Source: Pomphorhynchus laevis (taxonomy: Eukaryota; Acanthocephala; Palaeacanthocephala; Echinorhynchida; Pomphorhynchidae). From it: DNA of 64,000 nucleotides. The stretch is from positions 186,001 to 250,000 of the forward strand of contig WNNJ02001104.1 in assembly GCA_012934845.2 (NCBI GenBank), written 5' to 3'. The translations under genes were made by a program, and so were the position numbers. Below, piece after piece: positions 24,201 to 34,259 of this stretch (the first letter of the stretch is position 1; each line of letters starts with the position of its first letter). The notes beneath the pieces were generated by a model. That model did not search any database. It saw only the letters and a program-made list of their open reading frames with translations, and was not told the DNA's origin.

Positions 24201-25613
24201 TAATGCTTAATATAATGCTTAATAAACGTATACTTCATGCTTTCTATCGGTTGCACAACTCAATATCAGATTTGACTAATTATAATTAGTCATCCTCATT
24301 TACAATTCAAATTATAATACTTCAAATCAAACATATTTTTTCCTATCTTATATCTTGCTGCTTCTATTATATTCTTTAAGACATTTAAACGAGATCGACA
24401 TTTAGTGGTATACGCTGTTGATACTACATCCCTGTTTTCTGGACGCAGATACATAGATGTAGTCTCGGACATCATCCGCTTCTATACAAGATTAAAAGAC
24501 TAGTTATCCACGTCCAATCATATTCTCAACTCCTCTAAATCGCAGGTGGTTGTTTTCAATGGTGCCCTTGCAACTAAGAAAAAATATAAACTAGCAATTT
24601 CAGCTATTTCTTTCATATTGAACAATCAAGCACTCCCACCTTTACACATCGAGTAAAATACCTGGAGTGTACAATTACGGCTAAATGGTCTGCCAGACCA
24701 GACTTGATAATATTCAAAAGTGTACGAGAGAGAGCTAGGTGGGCCCTGAAACGGGCCGAGCATCTGTCATTAAGTGAAAAAAACCAAGTACGCTTCTGGG
24801 GTACTTGGGTTTTCTACATGAGTAATCTCGGGATTATTTTCTAGAAGATGCCCCCCAAAGCAATTACCAAGGTTTCTTAAGCTCCTCACATCACGATTAC
24901 CCACCATTGTTCCATTTTAAACGTACAATTTTATAATTTAATTTTCTTATTTCCATTTTAAACATATACCATATTAATGTTTTCTATAGATTACAAAGCT
25001 CAATATCAGATTTGACTAATTATAATTAGTCATCCTCATCTACAATTCAAATTATAATACTTCAACTCAGGCATAATTCAAACTATTGCATTTTTTCTTA
25101 CATTTTTCTTATATTCTGTAGTTATAAAATAAATTGAAAAAATATTTTATAAGAAAAATACAATAAAATACAAGATTTTGGAAATAAGACTGCATTTTAC
25201 GGAATCATTTACATTTTATAGTTGAATTATTCTCATTGATTTTAACTCATAAATTACATTAATATTTTATGATGTATAGGCACTGTGTGAAAGACATTGC
25301 GCATTAGATTCAGAAAAAGATAATTTTTTTTAAATCATAAATTGGTAATTGACAGTACCTGCTAATGAAGAATGGGTTGAATTACTCTTATGCTGTAGAT
25401 TTAAATTCAGTTATCATATTACAAAACAAGAAAAATTGAATTTAAAGCAAAATTATGTTGATATTCTAATAATATTGAATGTCCATAATTAATGTTATCA
25501 TATTTACCTAATGAAGCTAAGCACATCAAGAACAACGCCACCCATCTATATCGACCGTCGTATTCATACGTAGAACCTAGTAGAGGAAACGTTTCAGCAT
25601 CGGGGTCTGTCAT
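15206..25613 (-). CDS. MFSD1: MFSD1-like lysosomal MFS transporter, multi-exon
   Basis: This is a major-facilitator protein matching MFSD1, a 12-helix lysosomal transporter that is reported to carry dipeptides and to need the partner GLMP. Exons, with splice phases that join in frame, are 25613-25508, 22817-22700, 21582-21495, 21450-21383, 21335-21227, 18625-18527, 18482-18311, 17645-17489, 17433-17336 and 15318-15206. Recognisable strings include SSYCYHNPAALQ, FYSWYSWPNVVLCLFGG, the MFS loop DRLGRR, IGGES, ICLCYYVSIFPFIAVG, VDKVGRN, and GTAYG joined to AMQNLGMA. Residues ETFPLL (7-12) form an acidic dileucine signal, fitting lysosomal sorting. At least one exon between 21227 and 18625 (about helices 5-6) and the last exon(s), left of 15206, were not found. 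Intron 1 holds LINE and PLE remnants. The identity is strong; the completeness of the gene is not shown. Confidence 0.88.
15897..15955 (+). mobile_element. Solo PLE 3' terminus
   Basis: AAAATACGTAGACTCAGTTACCTGAT matches the 3' terminus of the window's Penelope-like elements. It lies in the MFSD1 intron between 15318 and 17336, antisense to the gene. Confidence 0.5.
16579..16842 (-). pseudogene. Decayed tandem duplicate of an MFSD1 exon
   Basis: This is a second copy of 17171-17440, which contains MFSD1 exon 17433-17336. The minus strand reads GFSYSLLSAFLW, in places closer to the usual MFSD1 residues than the retained exon. It has lost an internal segment (the bases coding the WPIIVIIVPQ part), breaking the frame, and the acceptor AG is changed (TTTAG to TTTAT). 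It therefore cannot be spliced in as an equivalent exon. Confidence 0.75.
17171..17440. repeat. Tandem-duplication unit holding the functional exon
   Basis: This is the right-hand unit of the exon duplication, aligned over about 265 bp with 16579-16842 at an offset of about 595 bp. The retained exon has an acceptor TATTTAG and a donor TTTGTAAGC, both intact here. Confidence 0.75.
18997..19032. repeat. Perfect 15-bp stem hairpin
   Basis: AAAAGTTATTCAAAC (18997-19011) and GTTTGAATAACTTTT (19018-19032) are exact reverse complements around a 6-nt loop, within an MFSD1 intron. Confidence 0.75.
22872..23060 (-). mobile_element. PLE 3'-region remnant in MFSD1 intron 1
   Basis: On the minus strand the PLE 3' region is readable: the post-stop block near 23040 (TTTGCATTAGAATAAG), then GGAAATACGTCATTA, GTTGGGTCGAG, TAGGGCCG, GGCATAGCAGTTC and TGATGATCT. 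The part with the 5' strands of both helices is deleted. Exon 2 of MFSD1 lies about 55 bp downstream. Confidence 0.65.
23155..23240 (-). mobile_element. Second PLE 3'-region remnant in MFSD1 intron 1
   Basis: The minus strand carries AACATAGGAGTTCATCCCGATGACCTCTAATTCTTATTCGAATAC, the GATGACCTCTAATTCTTATTC block of the PLE 3' region. Confidence 0.55.
24390..24850 (+). mobile_element. LINE reverse-transcriptase fragment (antisense in MFSD1 intron 1)
   Basis: The plus strand reads VVYAVDTTSLFSGRRY, a decayed YADDT block, then LNSSKSQVVVF, the block that follows the RT catalytic box in many LINEs, with several stops and frame changes. The part at 24600-24760 aligns in reverse with 34510-34720, so it belongs to the same family as the 34.3-36.7 kb element. 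It is a dead fragment. Confidence 0.65.
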
Positions 25614-26320
25614 TTGAACGTTATTTAACTATTTAGAATACAAAAGAATATGATAGAATAGCTGTAAAAATTGAATGTAAAACGTGCTGGCAAATGATTA
25701 AGTGTATATTATACTAAGTGTTTCTGACGACACGAAAGTGAATAAAGATGCAATTATAAACGATTTGTTGACATTTGATATTCAATTAAAACTTTTAATA
25801 TCTTCAGTTTAAATTCGGTTATTAAAATATTAAATTCAATCCGAAACTAAAATATAAGATTCTGCAACATTCAGCGTTCAACGTAAAATCAAAAAACTAC
25901 GACAATCAAGAATGTTTTCATTATTTTAACATGATAAATCACACTTTTTTATTTGACGTCATTATTACAAACATTTAATTTAGAATTAGTTATTCAAGTA
26001 AAAGCTAAACTGAAGATTTCAAACTTTATGAAATACATGTATCGTTTTTAGAAATGATACATGATACTCTCAGAATATAAATGGAATTTTTATTTTGCTG
26101 TTTTAAAAAGTTTTTTTTAAAGTTTTTAATAATAAAGTCTTTTGAAGTTTTTTGCTAAAAAATTAAAAAAAAAACTTTTTGCAGTATTTTCTCGTTTTTG
26201 GTAGAATTCAATATATAGTAGGTGTACTTTAACTTCGGCTTTCCTAACTTCAAACAAGGTTCTTTTATGAACACTTTCTATATAATTAGAACTATTATCA
26301 CATTATAAAATTTAATAGTA
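25614..26320. other. Upstream region of MFSD1, nothing further recognised
   Basis: AT-rich DNA directly 5' of the MFSD1 start codon. It should contain the promoter and 5' UTR, but no motif could be assigned. Confidence 0.3.
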
Positions 26321-27245
26321 GTATGCGTTACACTGTGCTCCTCGAGCCAAAAAGCTTCAATCTTATAATCGTTTACGTTGCCAATAATCAGAGTTCGATT
26401 ACAAGTAGAGCAGACTTTCTTATCACTCCTAGATGAGCTGATGTTAGACGGCAGCACTTATCAGTAGGGTGAACTACCATCAGTCGTTTCGGCTGCCTTG
26501 TCATATATTAAATAGCTATTTCCGAGAATTTGATAACGTGGTAGCATGGGCATTACCTCTTTAAACTAATCACGTGCTTTCCGGACCATCCTAATTTTAT
26601 TCGGCAGGAATTTTACTTGCTGTCGTTACTTGCTTTCTCACAGGATCCTTTGGAGGATACATTTTTATAATTTTATATCTGGATGTGTTAAACTGTGCTC
26701 CGGGAGCTAATAAGCTTCAGTTTCATAATTGTAGATGTTGCCAAAAACCGGGGTTTGATTACAAGTAGAGCAGATTTCCTTATCACTTCTAGACGAGCTG
26801 ATGGTAGCCGATAGCACTCATCAGTAGGGTAAACTACCATCAGTCGCTTCGGCTGCCTTGTGATATATCAAGAAGGCATCTCCGATAATTTGCTTACGTG
26901 GTAGCATGGTCATAGCCTCTTTAAACTAACCATGTGCTTTCCGGATCATCCTAATTTTATTCGGCAGGAATTTTAATTGCTGTCGCTGCTTGTTTTCTCA
27001 TCGGATCCTTTAAGGGTACATTTACATAATTTAGGTGTAGAATGATTCAAACTGTGCATGGTGCCAAAAAGCTTATATCTTATAATCGTAGATGTAGCCA
27101 ATAACCGGTATTTGATTACATGCTTAGCAGACTTCTTTATAACTCCTAGGCGAAATGATGGTATCCTGCAGCACTTTTTCGGCTGCCTTGTGATATATAT
27201 ATCACAAGGCAGCTATATATCGCTAGGATTCTTATCAAATTAAAA
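26321..27245. repeat. Tandem repeat, 360-bp unit, about 2.6 copies
   Basis: Units start at about 26321, 26681 and 27040 (the third is truncated). They share TGTGCTCC...GCCAAAAAGCTT, GATTACAAGTAGAGCAGA, CATCAGTAGGGT, CGGCTGCCTTGTGATATAT and TTTTATTCGGCAGGAATTTTA. About 80 bp into each unit is a string like a tRNA B box (AGTTCGATTAC / GGTTTGATTAC). This may mean a tRNA-derived SINE amplified in tandem, but an A box is not clear. No protein frame is conserved. Confidence 0.75.
27182..27213. repeat. Perfect 32-bp palindrome
   Basis: GCTGCCTTGTGATATA is followed directly by its exact reverse complement. One arm is the conserved end block of the 360-bp repeat, so the palindrome marks a fold-back at the truncated third unit. 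Confidence 0.85.
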
Positions 27246-30200
27246 AGTTCATTACTTTTCAATTTTATTATAAATTATAGTCATAAGATAAAATGCTTTC
27301 TGCATAAAAAGTAACACACGTTTCGGATTTTGCCTTCTTCGGTGTAATGTAGACTCCCAATCCTGAGTTATACCTTATAAACTTAATTTTTGCACACGAT
27401 TCTAGACACTTCAATTTTATTTTAATCACTTGTGCTATGGTAACTTAATTACTATTGGTCAAATGACTGCCCAGGGCGATCAAATTGTTGTTTGGAATAC
27501 GTATGATTAAGTTACAGAGGGTCGGCAATATTTGGGATCAACGACATAACAGAAAACATCAAAACTTGACTACTAAGAATCAATGGGGATCAGTCGTATA
27601 ATTCGTGATAAAATTATTAATATTAATAAATTCTTATGCGATCCCTGAAAAGTTATATAGCCTAAATTACTTAAGAATACGACAGCGTGCCAGGTAGGCC
27701 AATTATTAACAACCCCAATACAGCTACAGGACATCCTTTAAAAATAAAACTAATTAACATTTATTAACTAATTAATAAATGTTCTAACACGCTTTAAGAT
27801 GAGCATTTTTAAATTTCTTATTACATTGTATATTATTATATATTATATATTATTAAATATATCATATTATTCACATTTTTTACACGAATTGAAATTTAGG
27901 TTAGCAAATTGTTAACCAAAACTACCATAAAATAAATCATGGATCATGATAATATTGTACATATTTGATCTGCTTAATAATGAGTATGTTCCCATATCCA
28001 CATTTTACCTGTTTTTATGTAGAAGATCAACTGTAACTTCAGCCGGAATTTGCTCTCATCTAAAATAAATTAATTAATGCATATAATATATGTAGGTAGT
28101 TAATTATTTGTGAATTTACTTGGTGTGAATTTATATTTATCAATTTTTTTTTCGATATATTTGTATGAGATAAGAATTAACAAAAAAATCTCATTATTTG
28201 CATTATGTAATGCGGAAGAATTCCCAGTAGTGTATGTGACTATGGATGTTTAAATACGTCAACATGATGTACAATTATGTCAACATGAAGTACAATATGA
28301 AGTGCATAGTAAACCAGGGGTATTGTGGTGCTCACCAATATGAACTTCAGACCGCAAAGATATAAACCCCAAGCCATTTTAGCGCTAAAGAACAAAATCA
28401 ATACTTCATAACCGCACTTTATAAAGGGACCAGTATAATGAAATTTAATATATGTCGAATAAACGAAAATACAAAAATATGTGATAAACCTAACGTGTCA
28501 ACGAAGTCAGATACATTTAATATCAAATAAAGATCGATTAGAAGCAGGTACTAATATTCAATATGTGATCGAATACATATCCATGACGTTTGATACAAAT
28601 CAACAAAACATGTCAATGAAATATCTTGCTAGCGGGAAGCATATAAATATTCGTAAAGTAAGTATCCAAACTAAAAGCCGTCATACTCGCATGATCAGTT
28701 AATGCATAAAATCCATTTCAAAAATTGCAACAGTGTAGATAGGGCAAACGAAACAAAGGTTACCCAATAAAATTGTAAACAAATATACAAACTACGGAAA
28801 TTAAATATTTTTGCAATTGTCAATCTATGGTTGAGAAATTCCTATACAATGGGTTTCGATAATAACGTAAAGGTGTTAGAGTATGACGAAAGTCTGAGCA
28901 GAAGATTAGTCAGAGAAACTTTGTATGTTGAGTTAGTAACATTAATATTTAAAGGCAATAATATACATCATTGAAACATCGAATTTTTATCACATGACAC
29001 TTTTTATCAAGCAGCCCTAGTCACATGCGTTGCAGTGAATTCTTCTGCATTATACATGTATAGAATTAACTTTAATGCTTTCGTCAGAAGATACACATTG
29101 CATTAGTAAAAATCCACACATTTAATTTGCTTCAAGATTCTCGAGGTGATATTTGGTACAGAAATGTGGTGATATTATGAAAAAGATAATTCCATTGTGT
29201 GTTGGGAGCTATTCTGTGGTAATTTAAATTGCTTGGTGGAAATTAAAAGAAAATTTAGCCATCATTACATTTAAACATGACTCAAACGAAAATAAATTTG
29301 GATTTAAATTCTTTCTTAAATTAAATATTAAAATGTTTTTAAAACGAGATTTTAAAATGTCATTTGACTAACTTGTCACTAATTACTAAATTAAATTCTT
29401 TAATTTTGCAAAATTGTCAGTTTTAATTTTAGAACAGTTTAACAAAGTTGCCAGTTTGTTAAATGGCAAATTACACGATCGTAATGTTGAACCAAACTGA
29501 ATATACTATAATATTTTAAAACAACTGAATTATTTATTTTTATTAATTCAATTATTAATAAAGCAACTAACGAATATATTCGTCTGACTTTAAGATTACA
29601 ATTTATTTTTATTTCATACTTTAAAGGGCTTTTTAATGTCATACAAATTATCTGGAAGATAATTAAAATATATTAAAAGATAATTAACATATATTTATGT
29701 TACTACATACATGTTCCAATTACAAATCTGAGGATGAACAGTGTTGCCATAGTATTAAAATAATAAATAAACCTCGATTATCAATTATTAATTCAATTAT
29801 TAATATAAACTTTATATCATTCGTATAGTTTTATGAATTTGTTAATTTAATGTTAATTTTCTAATTTTTACGCAATTTATGTGCTAGTTCGGATATTCAC
29901 AAATTTATGTCCATCACATTTAGTCAAAATGTTAACTAAAAATATTTAGTTTTGAAAGTACGTAATTTTACATAGTTCTTAAAATACGCACTAAAAAATG
30001 TTTTACATTTTTGCTTGAGAAATATTGGGATTTTTTTATCTAATGTAGATTGACAATATATGCAGAACTTTCTCAATATTATTCAAATAATAATTACAGT
30101 TTCTCAGACTCAATATACGGAAAAATAAAAGTGTCCTTATGGATGAATATATCACAGATTAAAACAAAATTACGAAAGGGATAATTACAGTAAAAAATAA

Positions 30201-30982
30201 AGTATTTAAAAAATTATTCTTAATAATTTAAAAATAATTTAATTGTCATGTCACTAAGAGATAAATATATTTATTTGCTTCAAAAGTTAAAATATCCATT
30301 CCAGCATAGCAGCTTAGCCAGGAAGACAAAAATACAGAAAAATCCCTCTAATATCGAATACACTTTTGTAAATATCCACAATGTTTCGTTTTATAGCATC
30401 GTTTATTTATTGCTATGAGAGCATGAAAAGCTTTAAGATAATATCACAATTTAATGAAAATAAGACATTAATTTAATTAATATTATTTAAATAACTAAAT
30501 TAATATTATACAAATCACAAATGTTTCAGAAAAGTAAATGAAATCGCATTTTGATATCTGCTGATGCCATAGCTAAGAAAAATTCATTTTCATAAAAAAA
30601 TATATTTATCTGAGGCTAATAGTGTCAGCTACCGAAAATGTAACGTAGTTATTTTTTGGTTGTATGAAATATCATCAATGTGTGGTGGCAGGTAGCCGTA
30701 TTTATCATAGATTAGATACGGACAAGCATATCTAAGTTTAATTTTAAGAACATTAAGGCAAATTTTGAAATTCATTTTATTATAGTTATATTAAGTAGTA
30801 CACTTTCAAATAAATATAAAATATAATCGTTTGTCGATTTCACATTTAACAAACAAAATATTGCATTTTATAGAAAATGTTTCTAATTACAACTAGTCAA
30901 GCATCATGTTGTGAATAAGTTAATTTCAAAATACTACAGGTAATTGCATATAAATTAAAACATGCGAATTACAAAAATTATT
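27246..30982. other. AT-rich intergenic DNA, no gene seen
   Basis: Short frames are present (for example 28481-28702 on plus), but none has recognisable domains or splice partners. Confidence 0.35.
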
Positions 30983-31070
30983 GAGATCACACGATTAACT
31001 TTCGAGGACGCTTTTCTTCACACTATGGGGCTCGTTCAGTTGCAAGGCGCAGGGAGTGTCACAGTATTCC
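30983..31070 (+). repeat. Dispersed repeat, copy A
   Basis: This about 88-bp GC-richer segment is repeated at 31672-31757; both contain GGGGCTCGTTCAGTTGCAAG and GGCGCAGGGAGTGTCACAGT. Here it continues into unique sequence to about 31160. Confidence 0.7.
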
Positions 31071-31671
31071 AATTTTATAGTAAATGTATTACTCTAGTAG
31101 CAAGACTAATACTTGCAAAGTTGGTCGCTGTGGTTTTGCAGCAGCGTGCGTTACATCTATTACATTAAACCGAATAAGCGCCGCAGTCATGCATAATTAA
31201 AAATACCTGTCTACGTTTTAGTAACACTCGATCGAGTGTATGGCTGAAATAGAAGTGTAACAAAAGTCATTCAAATTCGGGATGACTAGGTGGTATAAAA
31301 TTTATTATCCGTATTTTGAAATGTAAATTGGACGTACGAGTATCCATGTCTTTCTATTTTGTAATTCACAAAATTTAAGCGACCTTCAATAACTATCACT
31401 AAATTATAAAAATTAAAAACTACAAATTAAAATACCTTTATGCATTAAATTTTGCTTGACGGTGAGAGCAACTGCAGATATTTTTGTACTCAACAAAAAT
31501 ACAGCAATGGTTGTATGTGATTACCATGTTTTTTAGATTTTGTTAGACAGCGCTATTGTCATTGCATGTAGGTGTCTTGTTAAATTACAAAAATATCTAC
31601 ACAATACCGTACCGACCAAGCAAACATAACACATAACGTGCTCTATAGAAATGGACAGTGCCTTAATTATT

Positions 31672-31757
31672 ACGATCACACAATCAGATTCCGAGGACGC
31701 TTGTCTTCACCCAACGGGGCTCGTTCAGTTGCAAGGCGCAGGGAGTGTCACAGTATT
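31672..31757 (+). repeat. Dispersed repeat, copy B, cut by a PLE
   Basis: This is the second copy of 30983-31070. Its similarity stops exactly where PLE coding sequence begins (after CACAGTATT), so the PLE either inserted here or recombined at this point. Confidence 0.7.
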
Positions 31758-33125
31758 TTGTAATTAAAGCACATTTTAAAAAATATTGCAAGGTAATCGA
31801 AATTAATACTGGTATAAAACACTATTTCAGTATTAATTCTACAAAAGAATTTTTAGAACAGACAAAAGGAATAAATTTTCAAAATATAAATACATACGAT
31901 TTTAGTACGCTTTATACAAATCTAGATTTAGTAGATATTAAAGAAGCGTTAGTAAAATTAATTAACCTTATATTCGGAAAAAGATATACATATATATGTT
32001 ATAATAATTATAACGCCTATCTAACAAAAATTAAACCATTAAATAAATATAAATATATGGATAAAATTGAATTAATAGAATCCTTAAATATTTTGATAAA
32101 TCAAAATTATTTAAAAGTAGGGACATCTATATTTAGACAAATAAAAGGTGTTCCAATGGGTGGTAATAGTAGCCCAATTATAGCTGACTTGTTTTTAAGC
32201 TTTATAGAATATGAATTTGTTCATAACTGTGTAAAAACTAAATCTAAACAATATAAATATATGAAATATATGTTTCGATACATTGATGATATATGTGTAT
32301 TTAATTCTAATAATTTTTATTCAATTAGTGAGCACATTTATCCAGAAAGCCTTATTCTTAACAAAACCAATATTAATGATAAAGAAGGTGTATATCTAGA
32401 TATGAACATTAAATTAACATTAACTAAAACTACTATTAATTTATATCGTAAAGATGACATATTTAAATTTACAAAAACATATTTTTGCATGAGCATTCAT
32501 GCATACCATATAATATAAAATATAATACATTAAATAATGAAATTTTAAGAATTGCAACAATATGTAATGATATTGGCTTTATTCAAAATCATTTAAATAA
32601 TTTAATAGATACATATTTTAAACTAGGTTACTATAAAAATAACATCAAGCAGAAAATAGTAAAATATATAAATCAACACAATAATATAAAGAATAAATTT
32701 AAACTCTTAAGTGGCAAATTTTTATGGATGGATAATAAATAATATACTTTGCATTAGAATAAGATACTAGATAGTTATTTCAGAGGAAATACATCATTAG
32801 CATGTATTTGGCCCCGCTGCTATGTTGGGTAGAGGAGTTAGGGGCCGAAACCTGATAGCATAGCAGTTCCTCCTGATGACCTCTAATTCTTATTCTGATA
32901 CAACGCCTGTTATTTATTAGTCAATTCATAAAAATGACGTTTATTTTAAATTTTATTTTTTATTTTTTATTTTTATTTTTATTTTTTAACTTGATTTAAA
33001 TTATAGAAAATCTAAAAACAATTATTAATTTTATTATTTAATTATTAAATTTTGATTTAGCATTATTATGTTTTGTTTATTTTATAATTATATAACAATA
33101 CGTAGACTCAGTTAGCTGATTTAAT
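31758..33125 (+). mobile_element. Penelope-like element: reverse transcriptase plus complete 3' region
   Basis: This is a 5'-truncated PLE. The frame 31745-32518 shows PLE-type reverse-transcriptase motifs: YDFSTLYTNL (51-60) with the motif-A aspartate, KGVPMGGNSSPIIADL (134-149), and the catalytic box YIDD (179-182) in MFRYIDDICVF. The C-terminal part continues in an overlapping frame, 32485-32742, so the body has about one break. The ORF ends shortly after with no endonuclease downstream. The 3' region follows (helices 32808-32815/32841-32848 and 32817-32824/32859-32866) to the terminus CGTAGACTCAGTTAGCTG near 33118. RTs of this group copy RNA at target sites and are related to telomerase. 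Confidence 0.9.
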
Positions 33126-33590
33126 TCATAAAGAATAATCAACAAAATATTTACGCACGTTATCAAAATATTTATAATTTTGGATAGTAGTACAGTGCAA
33201 TGTAAACAAAATTATTAAATATGATAACTGCACACTCAACCATTGCGTGATTTAGGACAAAACAACAGTTTTTGAATTGCTTCTTCTAAACTATAAACAC
33301 TCAGTGTAACCAAATGTTATGGAGCCTTCCTCTTTTAGATCCACGCATATCGTCTTATTCAATAAATCGATTTATTCAATCGATGTTCCTTTTATTGTAG
33401 TTAGATTCATGTGACTAAAACACGACGCAATTGTCCTTATTGGTATGCAGTGCGATTAATGTTCTTTGAATTCCAAAGGCATCAATTTGAAAAAGTGCAA
33501 ATCATTCAATTCGTTTTCATTATGCTATGTGATCCACACAAATAATAAAATTGTAACAGCGTATATTTGATAATGATGCTTCATGTATCT
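33126..33590. other. AT-rich DNA, nothing recognised
   Basis: No gene or repeat was identified downstream of the PLE terminus. Confidence 0.3.
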
Positions 33591-34140
33591 TTGGCATTAT
33601 TATAATCCAATATGTTTCAAATCCAAATTGTGGCACGAAAGCATTTATTGTGATAATGACCCTATACGAAAGAATTAAGAATTTACAATTAAGAATTAAG
33701 AATTCGGTATAAGATCTGAGAAAGTCGATGGAGTCGCTTTTAAAATTGGTTGGTAAAGTCTTATGAACATGTTAAATTGACTTTGCCTCTCAATAACTTG
33801 ATCACTATTAAGTTCACCAAGTCGGGTACAGGGAGAGTTCCTCATCAATGAATTACCTTTAATAGTGATCAATAAGTTGATCACTATTAAGTTCACCAAG
33901 ATGTTTTGGCATTATTATAATCCAACATGTTTCAAATCCAAATTGTGGCACGAAAGGCTTTATTGTGATAATGGTCGTATACGAAAGAATTAAGAATTAA
34001 GGATTAAGACTTCGGTATAATATCTGAGGAAGTCGACGAAGTCGCTTTTTAAATTGGTTGGTAAAGTCTTTTATGAACATGTTAAATTGACTTTACCTCT
34101 CAATAACTTGATCACTATTAAGTGATCACTATTAAGTGAT
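33591..34140. repeat. Tandem duplication, about 312-bp period
   Basis: The block starting TTGGCATTATTATAATCCAA at about 33591 is repeated at about 33905, and both run through CGAAAGAATTAAGAATT to AACTTGATCACTATTAAG. A short TGATCACTATTAAG motif is repeated again at 33859-33900 and 34110-34140. Confidence 0.8.
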
Positions 34141-34259
34141 CAAAATAATAATGAGGAATTTCTTAAATAAATAACTTAACAACCACTAAAAAATAACTAA
34201 AAAAATAGTCGAAAATCAACAATTCAAGAACGAAAAGGAAAATCAAAATGTTTAGTCTT

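Noticed and set aside
32860-32890. A complete hammerhead ribozyme in the PLE 3' region.
   Set aside because: Both core strings are present, but the stems cannot be closed in any canonical order by eye; kept only as a question.
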